The position numbers and the translations under genes were made by a program. Shown in pieces: positions 21,885 to 33,259 of a DNA stretch of 64,000 nucleotides. Below the pieces are notes generated by a model that saw nothing but the letters and a program-made list of their open reading frames with translations, searched no databases and was not told where the DNA came from. The DNA is from Coix lacryma-jobi var. lacryma-jobi. Taxonomy: Eukaryota > Streptophyta > Magnoliopsida > Poales > Poaceae. The DNA lies in assembly GCA_009763385.1 (NCBI GenBank), contig CM019822.1, positions 13,192,700 through 13,256,699 on the forward strand. Direction: 5' to 3'. The first letter of the stretch is position 1. Every line of letters starts with the position of its first letter.

Positions 21885-22110
21885 CACGCACGCACACTCA
21901 CCTATATAAAGACACGGACCGAGCTCCCGGTAGATATGAAGATTCTCGAAGTCAGTACTGACGCCATGTCGACGGGAACGTCAATTACCACTTAACACAT
22001 AATGTCAATAAAATCCTAGAAAAATCCCAAAAAAAGATGTGAGCACCAGAATCTAAACTCTAGTGGGTAGAGTCTCACTGGACTGTCCTACCATTAGACT
22101 ACAATCATCA
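21885..22110 (-). mobile_element. SINE-like element, copy II
   Basis: On the minus strand, starting near 22110, an A-box-like TAGTCTAATGGTAGGAC is followed by a degenerate B box (GTTTAGATTCTGG) just before GTGCTCACATC, the layout of a tRNA-derived SINE head. The body runs through a TATATAGGTGAGTG segment common in grass SINEs. The 3' end is uncertain. Confidence 0.5.
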
Positions 22111-22111
22111 T

Positions 22112-22840
22112 TTCCTTTCCCCTTAGTTCAAGAGTAGAGGTCGTTTCTCATGGAAGAAACCATTTCTTCATTTTGTCTTCTCTTTCCTCATTAATTAGAT
22201 AGCCATATCATCGTTTTGCTTACATGACATTGTCGATAGGGGAAACCATAGGGTCCCTAGAAACCAGCAAGACAGGACAGTGGACCCCACCGACTAACCT
22301 ACTTAGGCACGGAGCAAAGCTACGTGCAATTTCCTAGAAGGGTTGTAATAGGATAGAGTTCTACACGATCAATTTAGGACTTACTTATTAGAATCTAACT
22401 AGGATCAGAAGAAAGAATCTGCAGCTGTCTCCAGACTATAAAGGGCGGCTAGGGTACCCCTGTAAAGAGAGAAGGCAATACAATACTCATCAAACACACC
22501 AAGACTAATGCTGACTAGACGTAGAGCTGTTACTCGAACATCTCGAGGGTTCAAATTAGTATAAATCGTCTTGTCTCATCCGATTTGCTATCTCAACTGT
22601 CGAGTCTCATTATTTGTCGAAGGTCGAACAATTGTCTCAGGTACCCAGTGACAGGCTATCAGTGGTAAAACATCGACATACATCTCATTTAATAGAGATA
22701 CAAATCACAATTAATTCATCATTGTTATTGCCCTAAGATAGTCTTATATTAAAATCAGTAAACCAAATAACTTCAAAAGGTTGTGAGGACACAATAATCG
22801 GAGTGATATATGGGGACCCACCTAGATTTAACACATGTGA
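22112..22840. other. Intergenic, no recognised gene
   Basis: AT-rich, no convincing frame on either strand. It is duplicated at 43688-44390. Confidence 0.5.
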
Positions 22841-22959
22841 TCATCTTCGCTCCACCAGAACCTCCTCCACCATTGCCCCCTCTTGGTCATCGCCCTGTGT
22901 CCTTCCTCTGACCAATTGTTGCTAGGGGGGCAAGCCTTAGTCACACTCCTGATCTCCAC

Positions 22960-23660
22960 CAAAGGGCTAACTCTTAGCTTCACATTCTCTTATGGCCTCT
23001 ACAACTAGTCCAACTGATTATATGGTCATGGTATCATTATGCTCTCGCTTGCAAGGATTTGTTGGCATCCTTTAGTGGTAACCATATGAGAAGATGGTTT
23101 CATAACTCCTTAATCTATCAAGCTAAGGAGACTCCCTCTAAATAGCCTATTGCAACAATGGAACCATGACCCATTGTAGTACCAGGATGCCCCTCAGGTT
23201 GCATACGACATACTCTTGATCCACCACACTAACTTCCATGTATCACCCTTCCCACACGGGAACAAACAATTCTAGAGTCACTCAAAACATGATCATAACT
23301 AATGTCAACTTCCTCTCTGACTGTGAGCAGTTGGTGCAATTTCTCAATGCAGCTGACCATTTCAATCCTCCAGACTGGAGGATCAAACATTTCACTCAGT
23401 TGTTCTCTAATCAATCAGCAAGTAGGAACCTTAGCATCCTCAAGATCAACATGCGATTAAACACTACAATAGATGCACTAGCTTGTCAAGCCCTATTTGA
23501 CTTAGCTATTCGGGATATAGGCCCTCAATCATTTTGCTCCTATGAGCACAATGTACTCTAATGCCCCCTTCTTCAAGCTATACATTCTGTAAGCTTGACC
23601 AATGTAATGATACTCTCAGCAAGTTGTTGTTGATAATGAAATTGTTTGTTTTAAAAAAAT
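22960..23660 (+). pseudogene. LINE 3' fragment with RNase H-like C terminus, copy II
   Basis: The frame 23238-23561 contains SDCEQLVQFLNAADHFNPPDWRI and later INMRLNTTIDALACQALFDL (residues quoted in part). This spacing matches the C-terminal RNase H-like (RVT_3) domain of plant L1 reverse transcriptases: an Asp-containing SDC/LV segment, a DWRI segment, then a conserved N-x-x-(A/I)DALA motif. An A-rich end near 23650 fits a LINE tail. No RT core is present. Confidence 0.55.
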
Positions 23661-24656
23661 TTATGTCCCCATGGTCTTCATTGTCCCTTGCTTCATAGGG
23701 ATGGGCTACCTTCGACTAAAACCATCTACATTGCCAAGGAAGTGATCTTTTGATTGCGCTTGGCACAAGAAAAGGATGTAATTTTTAGTTGTGAAACAAT
23801 CCCTTCTTACATATCTATGAGCTATGATCCTAATCCAGAGGAAGCTACATTGAAGAGTCATCAAGGAGGTTTTTATTTCATAAGACATCCACGACCATCC
23901 TTTAGCACCCTACTCAGAGTAGGCTACTCCCACCAAGGCCAGGGCCACCATTGTTAAGGCCTCACAACTTTTACTTTTGGCTATGTTCAATTAGTTGGTA
24001 CATTTTTGCATGTTATTATGTTGTTGTAAGGCACTTCACTCCATCACCTTGACGAACAAATGATTTCATCACTTCAGCCAATCGTATTTGTGTTAAATTA
24101 ATCGATCAGATTTTTTTTACTGAACAGAATTAATTATAGCATTGTGTCATAATAATCTTAATATATGATATAGGATAAGGTCCAATGTTCGAGCTGTGTC
24201 AGATTTTATTAAATAGAATAATTTTAGGAAACTTCTGAGTTTCTAAGCTTGTATGTACGTAAGGAAAGTGTGACTACCCAACTAGCAGTCATCTAGTAAT
24301 CACCTAATCAGGCCCAATAGTATGTTCTGCTTTTCGTTGGATCACCATTTGTGGCGATAATATGAAGGCAAACTAAATCTTCCCCTCATTTTTTTACAAA
24401 ACATGCCACGGGGGTCCAAGTCAATCCAATATGCGTTTTTATTATTACTAGGACTTAGAATCCTACGTCAAAAGGTTGTAATTGGCATCATATAGACACT
24501 TTGTGTTGCGCGATGGATTATTTCTTCTTTTTCTTTCCAAGCAGCTGTCGGAGAACGTTTAAAGTTGAAGTGTTGACCAATAAACATACATTTGTGTATA
24601 GGACTTAGTGTATACGTCTTGAGCGTCTACATTGTACCGTGCAATTCTTAGAAACA
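23661..24656. other. Intergenic, no recognised gene
   Basis: It holds a short conserved-between-copies frame (23754-23957, repeated at 45322-45561) that I do not recognise, and otherwise AT-rich sequence. The equivalent stretch in copy III is 45231-46218. Confidence 0.45.
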
Positions 24657-24658
24657 TA

Positions 24659-25130
24659 CCCCCTCCGTCCCGTATTAATTGTCGTTGGAGCACAGTAGCA
24701 AGTCCCGAAATAATCGCCGTTCCCTACGAAGGCTACTATGACGAAGAACAGGCAATAGCTGTAGAGCCCTACGGCACCCAGCGCACTCTGACGAAGTATC
24801 CCTCCTTTCCCCTCGCATGCATCCTTTTCACCACACAAAATTTTGGCCTTCTCGCATGCAGCCTCTCCACCACACAAAATTCTGGCCTGAAAGAAGAAAA
24901 GAAAAACTGCACAACGTCTTTAAGTCTTATCACTTTTTTCAGATTTTTGGCTTTGTTCGGCTTGTCTTAAGCTGGCATATTTCGGCTTATTTCGGCATAT
25001 TCTCTCTCACAGAATACTATTCATTCAACCGGAATCAGCCGGCTTATAGACCAGCCGAACAGAGCCTTTGACTCCCCCGTCTTAATTCGCGTGTCTCTCC
25101 TCAACGACGAATAAAAAGGGATGGAGGGAG
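24659..25130 (+). mobile_element. Stowaway-like MITE carrying a nested MITE, copy II
   Basis: Inverted termini CCCCCTCCGTCCC and GGATGGAGGGAG, flanked by TA on both sides. A second element with inverted GGCTTTGTTCGGC / GCCGAACAGAGCC termini is nested at 24949-25064. Confidence 0.72.
24949..25064 (+). mobile_element. Small nested MITE with GGCTNTGTTCGGC termini, copy II
   Basis: A 116-bp foldback with near-perfect ~25-bp inverted ends. This family is common in grasses, but I cannot assign its superfamily from the sequence. A degraded relative may lie at about 61815-61915. Confidence 0.65.
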
Positions 25131-25132
25131 TA

Positions 25133-26322
25133 CATATTCTGTTGGGATAGGGCCCTAGGTGGTGGTGGCTATGATGGAGGGGAAGGGGGCTAGGGTTACA
25201 ACGTGGGGAAGAGGGGCAACATGCAAAGGATAGAGGTGCAACACTAGAGTTTGGATACGAGATGGCAGTGGCGACGTGAGAGAGAGGAGGCGGCACAAAG
25301 AGAAGGGGAGGGAGAAGATAGAAGGCACTTGGTCTATTCATTGAATGGTTAAATGGTCCCTTGTATTTATAGTTTTGAAGGATTTAGCCTGTAATCAATC
25401 TAAATTGACCTACTTAACCTATGAATGATGAATGATGGCGACCACACTATACTACCTATATGGGTATTGTTCACATCGGGCCTGATTTGGGCCTAGTCAA
25501 TGTCTCTTTGTCGTCTTGGGTGTTCGACATCACCTGTTACGCATGGAGGAGGAAAAGCTTTTCTTTATAAGTCACGTTGTCCAAAAACCGAAAGCTCAAT
25601 TTCGTTGTACCAATTAAGAGAAAACGAAAGCCTTTAGGAAGTAGTACAAGCGTAACTGGTGACGCCAATGAAGGAATGAATTATACGTACAGCTATACTA
25701 TAGGTCAAGGAAGGAATGAAGGAGCTATACAGGTCAAGGTTCTTCAAGGAAGAAAGGAATTTACAATCTGATTAGTATATCTTACCTGTCACAAAGATCC
25801 CCGTTTGGAACAAATAAGGAATCAGCTCTAACCATTCGACTCGAAAGGCAAACAAACCTGTACTTTTGGAGGAAATAGAATTACACAAATACACATGGAA
25901 AGTGAGCACCCAATAGCTGTATAAACTTTTGACAAATCATAACCATGTAGAACAGTCACGTGTAAATACATTTAAAAATAATAACCATATAGACTAATTA
26001 ATCATCCATTAAGTATTAAATATTTTTTAGGGTAATTTATCTTATTTCTTTTATTATTGGTCTATTGTCCACTAAGACTAAGAGATAGGAGAATAGTACT
26101 TTTATTTATTCTAAACATGCTATATTAGTGCGTACTTTCAATTTCCTATACTCTTCCCATTCCTCCATTCCAAACACATATTCCTCTAAAATTCTTGTAA
26201 CTTTTCATTCCTCTGTTTTCCATCTCGCTCCATTTGTGTTACTACGTTTCCTTTCTTATTCATATAGAGCAGAGTATTTTCTATTTCTTTATTTCAAACA
26301 GGTCCTAAATAGAAAGACCTTA
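25133..26322. other. Intergenic stretch including an orphan AKR-type promoter module
   Basis: No gene is recognised. Positions 25536-25672 resemble the AKR promoter modules and are listed separately. The rest is AT-rich. It is duplicated at 46693-47885. Confidence 0.5.
25536..25672 (+). promoter_or_regulatory. Orphan AKR-promoter-like module R1
   Basis: It shares CGAAAGC, AAGCGTAACTNGTGACG and a TTTTCTTTATAA stretch with 26770-26895 and with the promoters of both AKR genes. Here the bZIP core is changed to TGACGCC. No AKR exon follows. Copy III: about 47100-47235. Confidence 0.6.
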
Positions 26323-26731
26323 GAGCATCTTTAACAGTCTGGTAAAAGAGATTGTTACCTTCAAAATTTAGTAAAACAAGACAAAAGAGCTCTCCAACAG
26401 TTTGTCATCTGACTTTGAAAATTTTAGCAACTTGATAAAAAGGCCGTCCGCGCACGTATTTATCCGCGCACAATTACGACTGCATATCCGGCGCATACGT
26501 CGATCTTTCTAGGACGTAAATATAATTTTGTTTCAGTCTCAGGGTTCCTAATGCATGTTTCCAAGAGGTGGAAGGGCATAGACATAATATTATTTCAGTC
26601 TCAAGGTTCCTGATGTAAATTAGATCTGGGTTTGCTGTTGGAGATGAGCTCTTTTTTACTTTGATATCTTCTTAGGAGTTGGTAAAATACAATATTTGTC
26701 AAGTAAAATTTGACAAACTTTTAAAGATGCT
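26323..26731 (+). mobile_element. PIF/Harbinger (Tourist-like) MITE, copy II
   Basis: Inverted ends GAGCATCTTTAACAG and its degenerate complement near 26717-26731, preceded by TTA as expected for the superfamily. An element with the same termini lies in the right flank (60058-60758). Copy III: 47886-48296. Confidence 0.62.
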
Positions 26732-26769
26732 TAAACAAATGGATTGGTCATGGATGATCGACAGCACCT

Positions 26770-26895
26770 ATATGACGCATGCAAGCAGGAGAGAAGTTTT
26801 TCTTTATAATCCCGTACAAAAGCTCCGTTTGTTTGTACTACCAGGAAACGAAAGCTCCATTTCTTTAGAAGGTGCAAGCGTAACTCGTGACGTCT
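26770..26895 (+). promoter_or_regulatory. Orphan AKR-promoter-like module R2
   Basis: It contains GAAACGAAAGCTCC and AAGCGTAACTCGTGACGTC, matching the AKR-1 and AKR-2 promoter modules. No AKR coding sequence follows; a foldback MITE lies downstream. Copy III: about 48335-48461. Confidence 0.65.
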
Positions 26896-27250
26896 TGGGC
26901 GGTCGTAGCAAAGCTTGTGGCGAAGTCTATTGAACGGTTCGGTGTGAATTACTAGCTCATTCCACACAAGTTTAACAACATCTTGAAGCCAACGCAAAAA
27001 ATACTTGAGAGCCTTAGGCCACTCAGTATAGTGTTTTGTGGTGTTGTTTCTAACATCTTGTGGAATAAAATAAAACATGGATTAATTAACACCTCACTCG
27101 CAATGCACAGTTTCGTTATATTGTTTAATAGTTATTTAATTCTATTTGTCATATAGAGTTGATAGTCATATCAAAAGAGCTAGCTTAATCACCATAAAAC
27201 TCACATTTCTCTCTCTTCATACAATATTATCATGTTATAAAAAAGCCCTG

Positions 27251-28024
27251 AAAACGTTCAATTTAGTCCTTGAATTATGCTGTTCGGCTTAATTTGGTCT
27301 CTGAACTATGAAAACATCCAATTCAGTCCTTGAACTATCCTAATCGGCTCACATTCATTTCCGGCGGCAGTTGTGACAGTGAGAAGAAAAAGGGACAAGT
27401 CGGTTACTATAGCAGTTTCCTATTTTTCTCTATTTTTAGAATTACTTTTAAAATCATATAACAACATGAGAAACTCCAAAAATAAAAGTTACTCAACTTT
27501 TCAAGATCTCCAACTTTGGTTTTGTAACCATCTTGAAATTCCAAATATTTTAAAAAATAAGGTTTTGAAATTTAAATTTGAAATTAGGGTTTATAAAATA
27601 ATTAGTTCACAAATTAGGTATTTAATTATGAACCAAACACTAGAATCAAAAGTACCATTTCATAATACCCAATTTGTGAATTAATTATTTTATAAACCCT
27701 AATTTCAAATTTAAATTTCAAAACTCTATTTTTAAAATATTTGGAATTTAAAGATGGTTCCAAAAGCAAACTTGGAGATCCTGAAAAGTTGAGTAACTTT
27801 TTTTTAGAAATTTTCATGCTGTTGTATGATCTTGAAAGTAATTTAAAAAATAGAATACGGAACTGCTACAGTCGACCGCCCCTTCTTTCTCCTCGCTGTC
27901 ACTGGTGCCGTCGGGGATGAATTCGAGCCGATTAGGATAGTTCAAGGATTGAATTAGACGTTTCTATAGTTTAGGGACCAAATTGAGCCGAACAACATAG
28001 TTCAAGGACTAATCGGACGTTTTG
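27251..28024. mobile_element. Long foldback MITE upstream of AKR-1, copy II
   Basis: Two arms of about 370 bp face each other around a centre near 27640-27660. AGTCCTTGAA and GTTCGGC in the left arm pair with TTCAAGGACT and GCCGAAC in the right arm. The arms also carry ATTTAAATTTGAAATTAGGG and its complement. Almost the whole element can fold into one hairpin. It has no coding capacity. It ends about 310 bp before the AKR-1 bZIP-type site. Confidence 0.82.
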
Positions 28025-28336
28025 ATAGTTTAGGGACAAAATTGAGCCCATCGGCATAATTTTGCTTATTACGCGAAAAAAACCTCCGTGGGAGACTATT
28101 AAGTGCAAATTAAGTTCTCATGAAACTTTCATTAAAATTGGCCTTATATATCCACTTATCCAGCTAAAGATTTTGTTTTGATTTTATCTCTTGCCATATA
28201 AAGGCGCGTTTCTATATGCACCCAAACCTTTTGCACCCAATTCGATATTTCGATCTAGTCAGCGAACGTAGTCCAAAGGACCCTTCCTAGGCAAGTGCAT
28301 AAAGCTCCAACCATACGTATGTGGAAACGTAACTCG

Positions 28337-28344
28337 TGACGTCA
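28337..28344 (+). promoter_or_regulatory. TGACGTCA bZIP-type site of AKR-1, copy II
   Basis: A perfect palindromic ACGT-core element in the module GTAACTCGTGACGTCA, 61 bp before the TATA box. Such sites bind plant bZIP factors including the TGA class. The module recurs at 33154 upstream of AKR-2. Confidence 0.6.
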
Positions 28345-28404
28345 ATCTCTAGTCTAGTCCAACGTCCAACTTAGAGATGGAATGATGAGTCCCCGTTTTT
28401 CTGC

Positions 28405-28411
28405 TATAAAA
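28405..28411 (+). promoter_or_regulatory. TATA box of AKR-1, copy II
   Basis: TATAAAA lies 132 bp before the AKR-1 ATG. The equivalent in copy III is 49963-49969. Confidence 0.7.
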
Positions 28412-28536
28412 GGCAAAGGAGAACGAGAGTTCACGTATCAACCGGAACGAGCGCCCCTGTTCCACACCTAAACGTGTAAGCTTTAAAGCTTGTGTAGCTG
28501 CAGCGCACCACATCTGACCTACACAGGCGCATTAGC

Positions 28537-29805
28537 ATGGCATCGACGGTGAAGACGACGGCAGTGCCGGAGGTGGCCCTCCAGTCCGGCAACGCGAGGC
28601 CGATGCCGACCGTCAGTATGGGCACGGCGTTGTCGAGTGCCCTGCCGCACGAGGCCACCAAGACTGCGGTGCTGACGGCCATCGAGCTGGGGTACCGCCA
28701 CTTCGACACGGCCTTCATATACGGCACCGAGAAGCCAATCGGCGAGGCCGTGGCCGAGGCGCTGCGCCGCGGGCTCGTGCAGTCCAGGGAGGAGCTATTT
28801 GTGACGTCTAAGCTGTGGTGCTCGCAGAACCACCCCGACCTCGTGCTGCCGTCCCTTCGGGAAACTCTCAAGTAAGTCCTCCCGTCGTACTATATATGAA
28901 CTGTAAATGAATTTTTCTTCTCAAACCAAAAACATTCCTGTCGCGTGTTGTTGGACCAGGAACCTGCAGATGGAGTATCTGGACCTGTACCTGATCCACT
29001 GGCCGGTGTGCGTCAACGGGCCGCCCCAGTTCCCTCCCAAGAAGGAGGACGCCGTCGCCGTTGGCCTTCGAGGGCGTGTGGCGCGCCATGGAGGAGTGCC
29101 AGCGGCTGGGGCTAGCTAAAGCCATCGGCGTCAGCAACTTCACCACCAAGCACCTGGACAGGATCCTTGCCGTCGCCACGATCCCACCCGCGGTGAACCA
29201 GGTTGAGCTGAACCCAGTGTGGCAGCAGCGGACGATCAGGGCGTACTGCGCCGACAGGGGGATCCATGTCGTGGCGTACTCGTCGCTGGGTGGGCAGAAC
29301 TGGGACGGGCAGGGCAACCCGTGCTGGACTCTGAGGTGCTCGCCGAGATAGCCAAGGCAAGAGGGAAAACCGTCGCACAGGTATGCTGTTGGCGGCTGCC
29401 AGTGCCCGTGATAGTGTGGTGTTTCTAGAAGCATACGCTACTTTGGGTTTCCTACATTTAGTTTCTTCTTCTAAAATTTTAATAACTTTAAAATTTAGCT
29501 TTAACACAACAGCCTGATTTAGCACTTACCCACACCACCTGTTTCAATGGTGCCTTGTCTTCATTTACTTAGGTGGCATTGCGATGGATACATGACCAGG
29601 GAGTGACATGCCTCGTTAAGAGCTACAACGAGGAGAGGTTGAAGCAGAACCTTGAGATTTTTGACTGGGAGCTGACCGAGGAGGACCGGCTCAAGATAAG
29701 CCAGATCCCGCAAGGAAAGTTTGCCAGGTTACCAAAGTCTTGTTCTCGCAAGAGGGTGAGTTCACAATGGTGGATCCTGCAGAACTAAATACTACAGAGG
29801 AATAA
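28537..29805 (+). CDS. Aldo-keto reductase (AKR4 family), AKR-1 copy II, three exons
   Basis: Exons are 28537-28871, 28960-29380 and 29573-29805, with GT-AG introns and stop TAA at 29803-29805. The uninterrupted layout gives about 329 residues, normal for AKRs. The catalytic tetrad is visible: Asp57 and Tyr62 (HFDTAFIYGTE), Lys92 (TSKLW) and His125 (LIHW). GVSNF and VKSYNEERLKQN match substrate- and NADP-binding segments. Sequence is closest to the plant group holding chalcone/codeinone reductase-like enzymes and deoxymugineic acid synthase; substrate is unknown. Expected role is cytosolic NADPH-dependent carbonyl reduction. Exon 2 has +1 (near 29057) and -1 (near 29320) shifts, and exon 3 has -1 near 29711. 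None is shared with copy III, so assembly error is plausible. Confidence 0.87.
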
Positions 29806-29924
29806 GAACAGGAAACTGGCTTGCCTTGTGTGTTGCTGCATATATAGAGGAGTATCTCTACTTGTTCATATGAATAAGGCAATGTTCACCCTCATTGTTG
29901 TGTGTGTTGATGATGCTTCCCATC

Positions 29925-30097
29925 GGTAAATATCGCAGTATCCCCCGCACATGTGTCCTCCCCTTCAGTTGTCGTTGGATCTGCCTTTAGATTCGTGTCA
30001 TCTGCTCCACGTGTTTATTACACAAATCTCAAAGCAGATCCAACAAGAATCAATGGGGGTGCATACACGTGCGGGGGGACACTACATCCGCGTTTGC
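29925..30097. mobile_element. hAT-like MITE downstream of AKR-1, copy II
   Basis: A 173-bp foldback with inverted CCCCCGCAC / GTGCGGGGG near its ends and GGATCTGC / GCAGATCC arms inside. It is flanked by TTCCCATC and CTCCCATC. In copy III the 8-bp TSD is perfect. Homologous 3' regions of the other AKR copies (31105-31115, 35425-35440) lack it. Confidence 0.72.
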
Positions 30098-30105
30098 CTC
30101 CCATC

Positions 30106-30752
30106 TTGTTCAGTTCCATATAGATTGTAACCATAACATTCACATGTTGCATATACTCGATGTCCAATGTGAGGTTTCCTATCCTGTTTAGTTTAGTATA
30201 AAGATTACAGTCACAACATTTAGATGCTGCTATTGACGCCCTTAGCGTCTTTCTCGATTGGCATGTCCAGTATCATTTGACACATCAGAATATACGGCGA
30301 TTCTTCATGTGCTTCCTTTGGCAAGGGATACACTTCCAGGGGTGTCTGCTTAAGAGAGAAGCAGCACTATTTTAGCCGATGCCCAAGCTAGCCCAACCAA
30401 TTCAGGCTAGTTATACCGATCTAGGGCTCATATGGACTTTGTCATGCAAAAAATATGAGTTAACTTGGGAGTGTTTTTTTTAACCAAAACTAGAGACTCA
30501 TATACATTGAAGGGTATAAATTACTGATGGACCGACCATACAATCAAAGGGCTTCAATATCCCAATGGAACATAATGTTCTTTAAAAATTTAGAAATTTG
30601 GTATTTTTTATAGGGTTTGGGGATTATATTCGTATACGTAGTCAAATTTGGTTATATTTGATATTATATCTATTCATATCTTATTTGAACTATCTATGAT
30701 TGAATCAAAATCCGAGGAATACGATATAGCCATATATGTATTTGCATCCATA
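30106..30752. other. AKR-1 downstream sequence, no gene
   Basis: It continues the AKR 3' flank (segments such as CATACTCGATGTCCAATGTGAGG recur after each AKR copy), then AT-rich sequence. Copy III: 51663-52309. Confidence 0.5.
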
Positions 30753-31000
30753 CAAATGGTGCCTTGTCTTCTTTACTTAGGTTGCATTGCGATGGATACA
30801 TGAGTAGGGAGTGACATGCCTCATTAAGAGTTACAACGAGGAGAGGCTGAAACAGAACCATTGGGAGCTGACCGAGGAGGACCGGCTCAAGATAAGCCAG
30901 ATCCCGCAGAGGAAGGTTTGCCGGTTACGAGTGTCTTGTTCTCGCAAGAAGGTGAGTTCACGATGGTGGATCCTGCAAATTGAATACTATAGAGGAATAG
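30753..31000 (+). pseudogene. Orphan AKR exon 3 (AKR-1b), copy II
   Basis: The end of an AKR intron 2 (GCCTTGTCTTCTTTACTTAG) is followed by exon 3 from 30781: ALRWIHE, then an in-frame TAG, then GVTCLIKSYNEERLKQN and LTEEDRLKISQIPQRK. A short deletion removes the LEIFD segment. AKR-type 3' flank follows to about 31320. Exons 1 and 2 are absent, so it is a decayed tandem AKR. Confidence 0.85.
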
Positions 31001-31405
31001 GAACAAAAAATGGTTTGCATTGTGTTGTTGCATAGAGGAGTCTCTCTACTTGTTCATATGGATAAGACAATGTTCACCCTCATTGTGTGTGTGTGTTGAC
31101 GATGTTTCCCATCTTGTTCGGTTCTATAAAGATTGTAACCATATCATTCAGATGTTGCATACTCGATGTCCAATGTGAGGTTTCCTATCCATGTTCAGTT
31201 TGGTAAAGATTAAAATCACATCATTCAGATGTTGCTACTGATGCCCTTAGCGTTCTTTCTCGATTGTCATGTCCGGTATCATTTGGCACATCACATTGTA
31301 TGGTGATTCTTTAATTACTTCCTACTGTACGTGGCACCACCATCACCGATTCCAGCGGTCAAGGTGGCGAGGTTGTCCATGTCCATTACAAGTTGGTTTT
31401 CTTAC

Positions 31406-32763
31406 GAGAAAATTGGTTGGATAGCACCGAAAGAGGCAAACTTTTGCAATATAGCATTCAAAGATATATTCTTTGCTACGTAGCATTGAAAGGTCGTGAC
31501 AGCGTTATTGCATTCTGCCACGTCCGTTAACTTACCTACCCTCCGTGTATCTCTGTCCTTGAGGCCATCTTCTTCCGAGGCGAGCGGGCACTTGAGGCCG
31601 TTGGGTACTCCTTTGCTTGGCGAGCTGTCGAGGCCGAGCAGAGCCGCAGCGCAAGGGAGGAGGAATCAAGGAAAGGGAAGGCGCTGCACCCGGTTGCTGC
31701 TGCCCTGCGCCCACACGCGCCGCGTCGAGACTCCGCATCGGCCACGGGGTTGCTGCTCGCACCCTGCACCAGCTCGTCCACCTCCGCGCCCTGCTGGTAC
31801 TGCTTGTCTGTGACGCCACCACGGGCGCCCAGTGTCGTCGTGCTCACGAAGGGACACCGCCCACGAGGTTGCTGCGCTCCCCACGGTCGTGCAGACCTAC
31901 CCAGCTTCCCAGATCCAGCCATGGCCTATGGTGACAAGTTTTCACCCGGACCACCATGCAGGCGAAGCCAGGGAGGTCGGCGCGGAGGGAGAGGTGGGAG
32001 GCCATGATTTGGATTTCGGGGCAACAAAAAATACCGGAGGGGGCCGGTAAGGCTGATATACCGGTTTTCAGGCGATTTTGGTTCAAAATTATATCAAAAT
32101 TTGTCTAAGTTTGCACAAAATTTGATAAAAATCAAACAAACCCAAAACCGGCGAAAACCGGTCATGAACGGTAGAACCGATATTGACCAGTTTTCACTGG
32201 TTTTCAGCCGAAATTCTAATCATGGGTGGGAGAGGACGCTAGGGACGACGGCGCCGCCGCCATTCTCAGTCTCGCTGCGGCGGCTCACTCCCCACCAAAG
32301 ATCACACTTCGCTCGCTCGACGGCTGTCGCGCCGCGCAGGCGATGATGTTGGCCCTGACCGCCGCCGGGCCCTGCCTCTCCTCCCCGGTTTCGCCACTGA
32401 TACCCACGCAGACAAAGACGCCTCCTCACCTCAGCCGCCTCTCTGCCCTCCGTCCCCCTCACCACCCACCCCCGCGCGCTGGTGCCTGTGCCTCGCTAGG
32501 CCACCGAGAGTGGGACCAGCAACCACGCCTCCGCCAGCGCCGCCGTCTCAGCCGACGAGAGTGGAGTTCGACGAGGAAGAGCGTTGGAGAAGACGACTTG
32601 AAAACGGAATAGGAACAGAGGGTCATGCGTCGTTAGCAAAGGGTCACGAAAGTGGTACGTATCATTAACGTGTGAAGTTTCAGTGCTACATAGCAAACAA
32701 GTAATTTTTCGATGTTATATTGCCAAAGTTTGCGTCTTCCAGTGCTATCCAGCCAATTTTCCC
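31406..32763. mobile_element. Pack-MULE-like Mutator element, copy II
   Basis: The termini GAGAAAATTGGTTGGATAGC and, inverted, GGGAAAATTGGCTGGATAGC begin long inverted repeats of at least 90 bp. They are flanked by a perfect 9-bp TSD TTTTCTTAC (31397-31405, 32764-32772), diagnostic for the Mutator superfamily. The interior lacks a transposase but has two GC-rich blocks (about 31560-32010 and 32220-32600) unlike the surrounding AT-rich DNA, as when host exons are captured. I do not recognise the source genes. Confidence 0.82.
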
Positions 32764-33153
32764 TTTTCTTACATGTTTATTTTTTTGACCGACAGGGCGG
32801 GCGGACAGATTTTTGGGCAGACTAAAAGAAAACCGAGGGGGACGCGAACATGGTGGCGGACAGAAAATTAGTGAACAAAAAGGTGAAAGGAATAAGTACA
32901 CATCTAGCTATACAGGTCATCTGTCCCGCCATCAATAATGTATGGTGACAGTACAATATAGGAAGTGCAGCGCGATGCTTGGCACAAGCGGCTGCCAAGA
33001 GATGTTCACGGTGAGCTTCAAAATAACGCTATAAACGGCCGGCTGTTTAGGCGCCACCCAAGCTAGAGCGCCTGCGTCATTGTACCTAGTCAAATTTGCA
33101 GGCAAGTGCAGAAAACGAAAGCTCTTACGACCTGTAGATGGAAGCGTAACTCG

Positions 33154-33161
33154 TGACGTCA
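33154..33161 (+). promoter_or_regulatory. TGACGTCA bZIP-type site of AKR-2, copy II
   Basis: Embedded in AAGCGTAACTCGTGACGTCA, matching the AKR-1 promoter module. It lies about 100 bp before the AKR-2 start. Copy III: 54712-54719. Confidence 0.58.
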
Positions 33162-33259
33162 GAACCTCGTGTTGCGATACAGAAAACAACGTGCACCCTG
33201 TACTTGTTCCACACCAAGAAGTTTGTAACTGCAGCGCACCACATCAGACCTGCAGGCGC

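Noticed and set aside
28868..29434. 188-codon minus-strand frame
   Set aside because: It is antisense to AKR-1 exon 2 and its introns, with no independent protein features.
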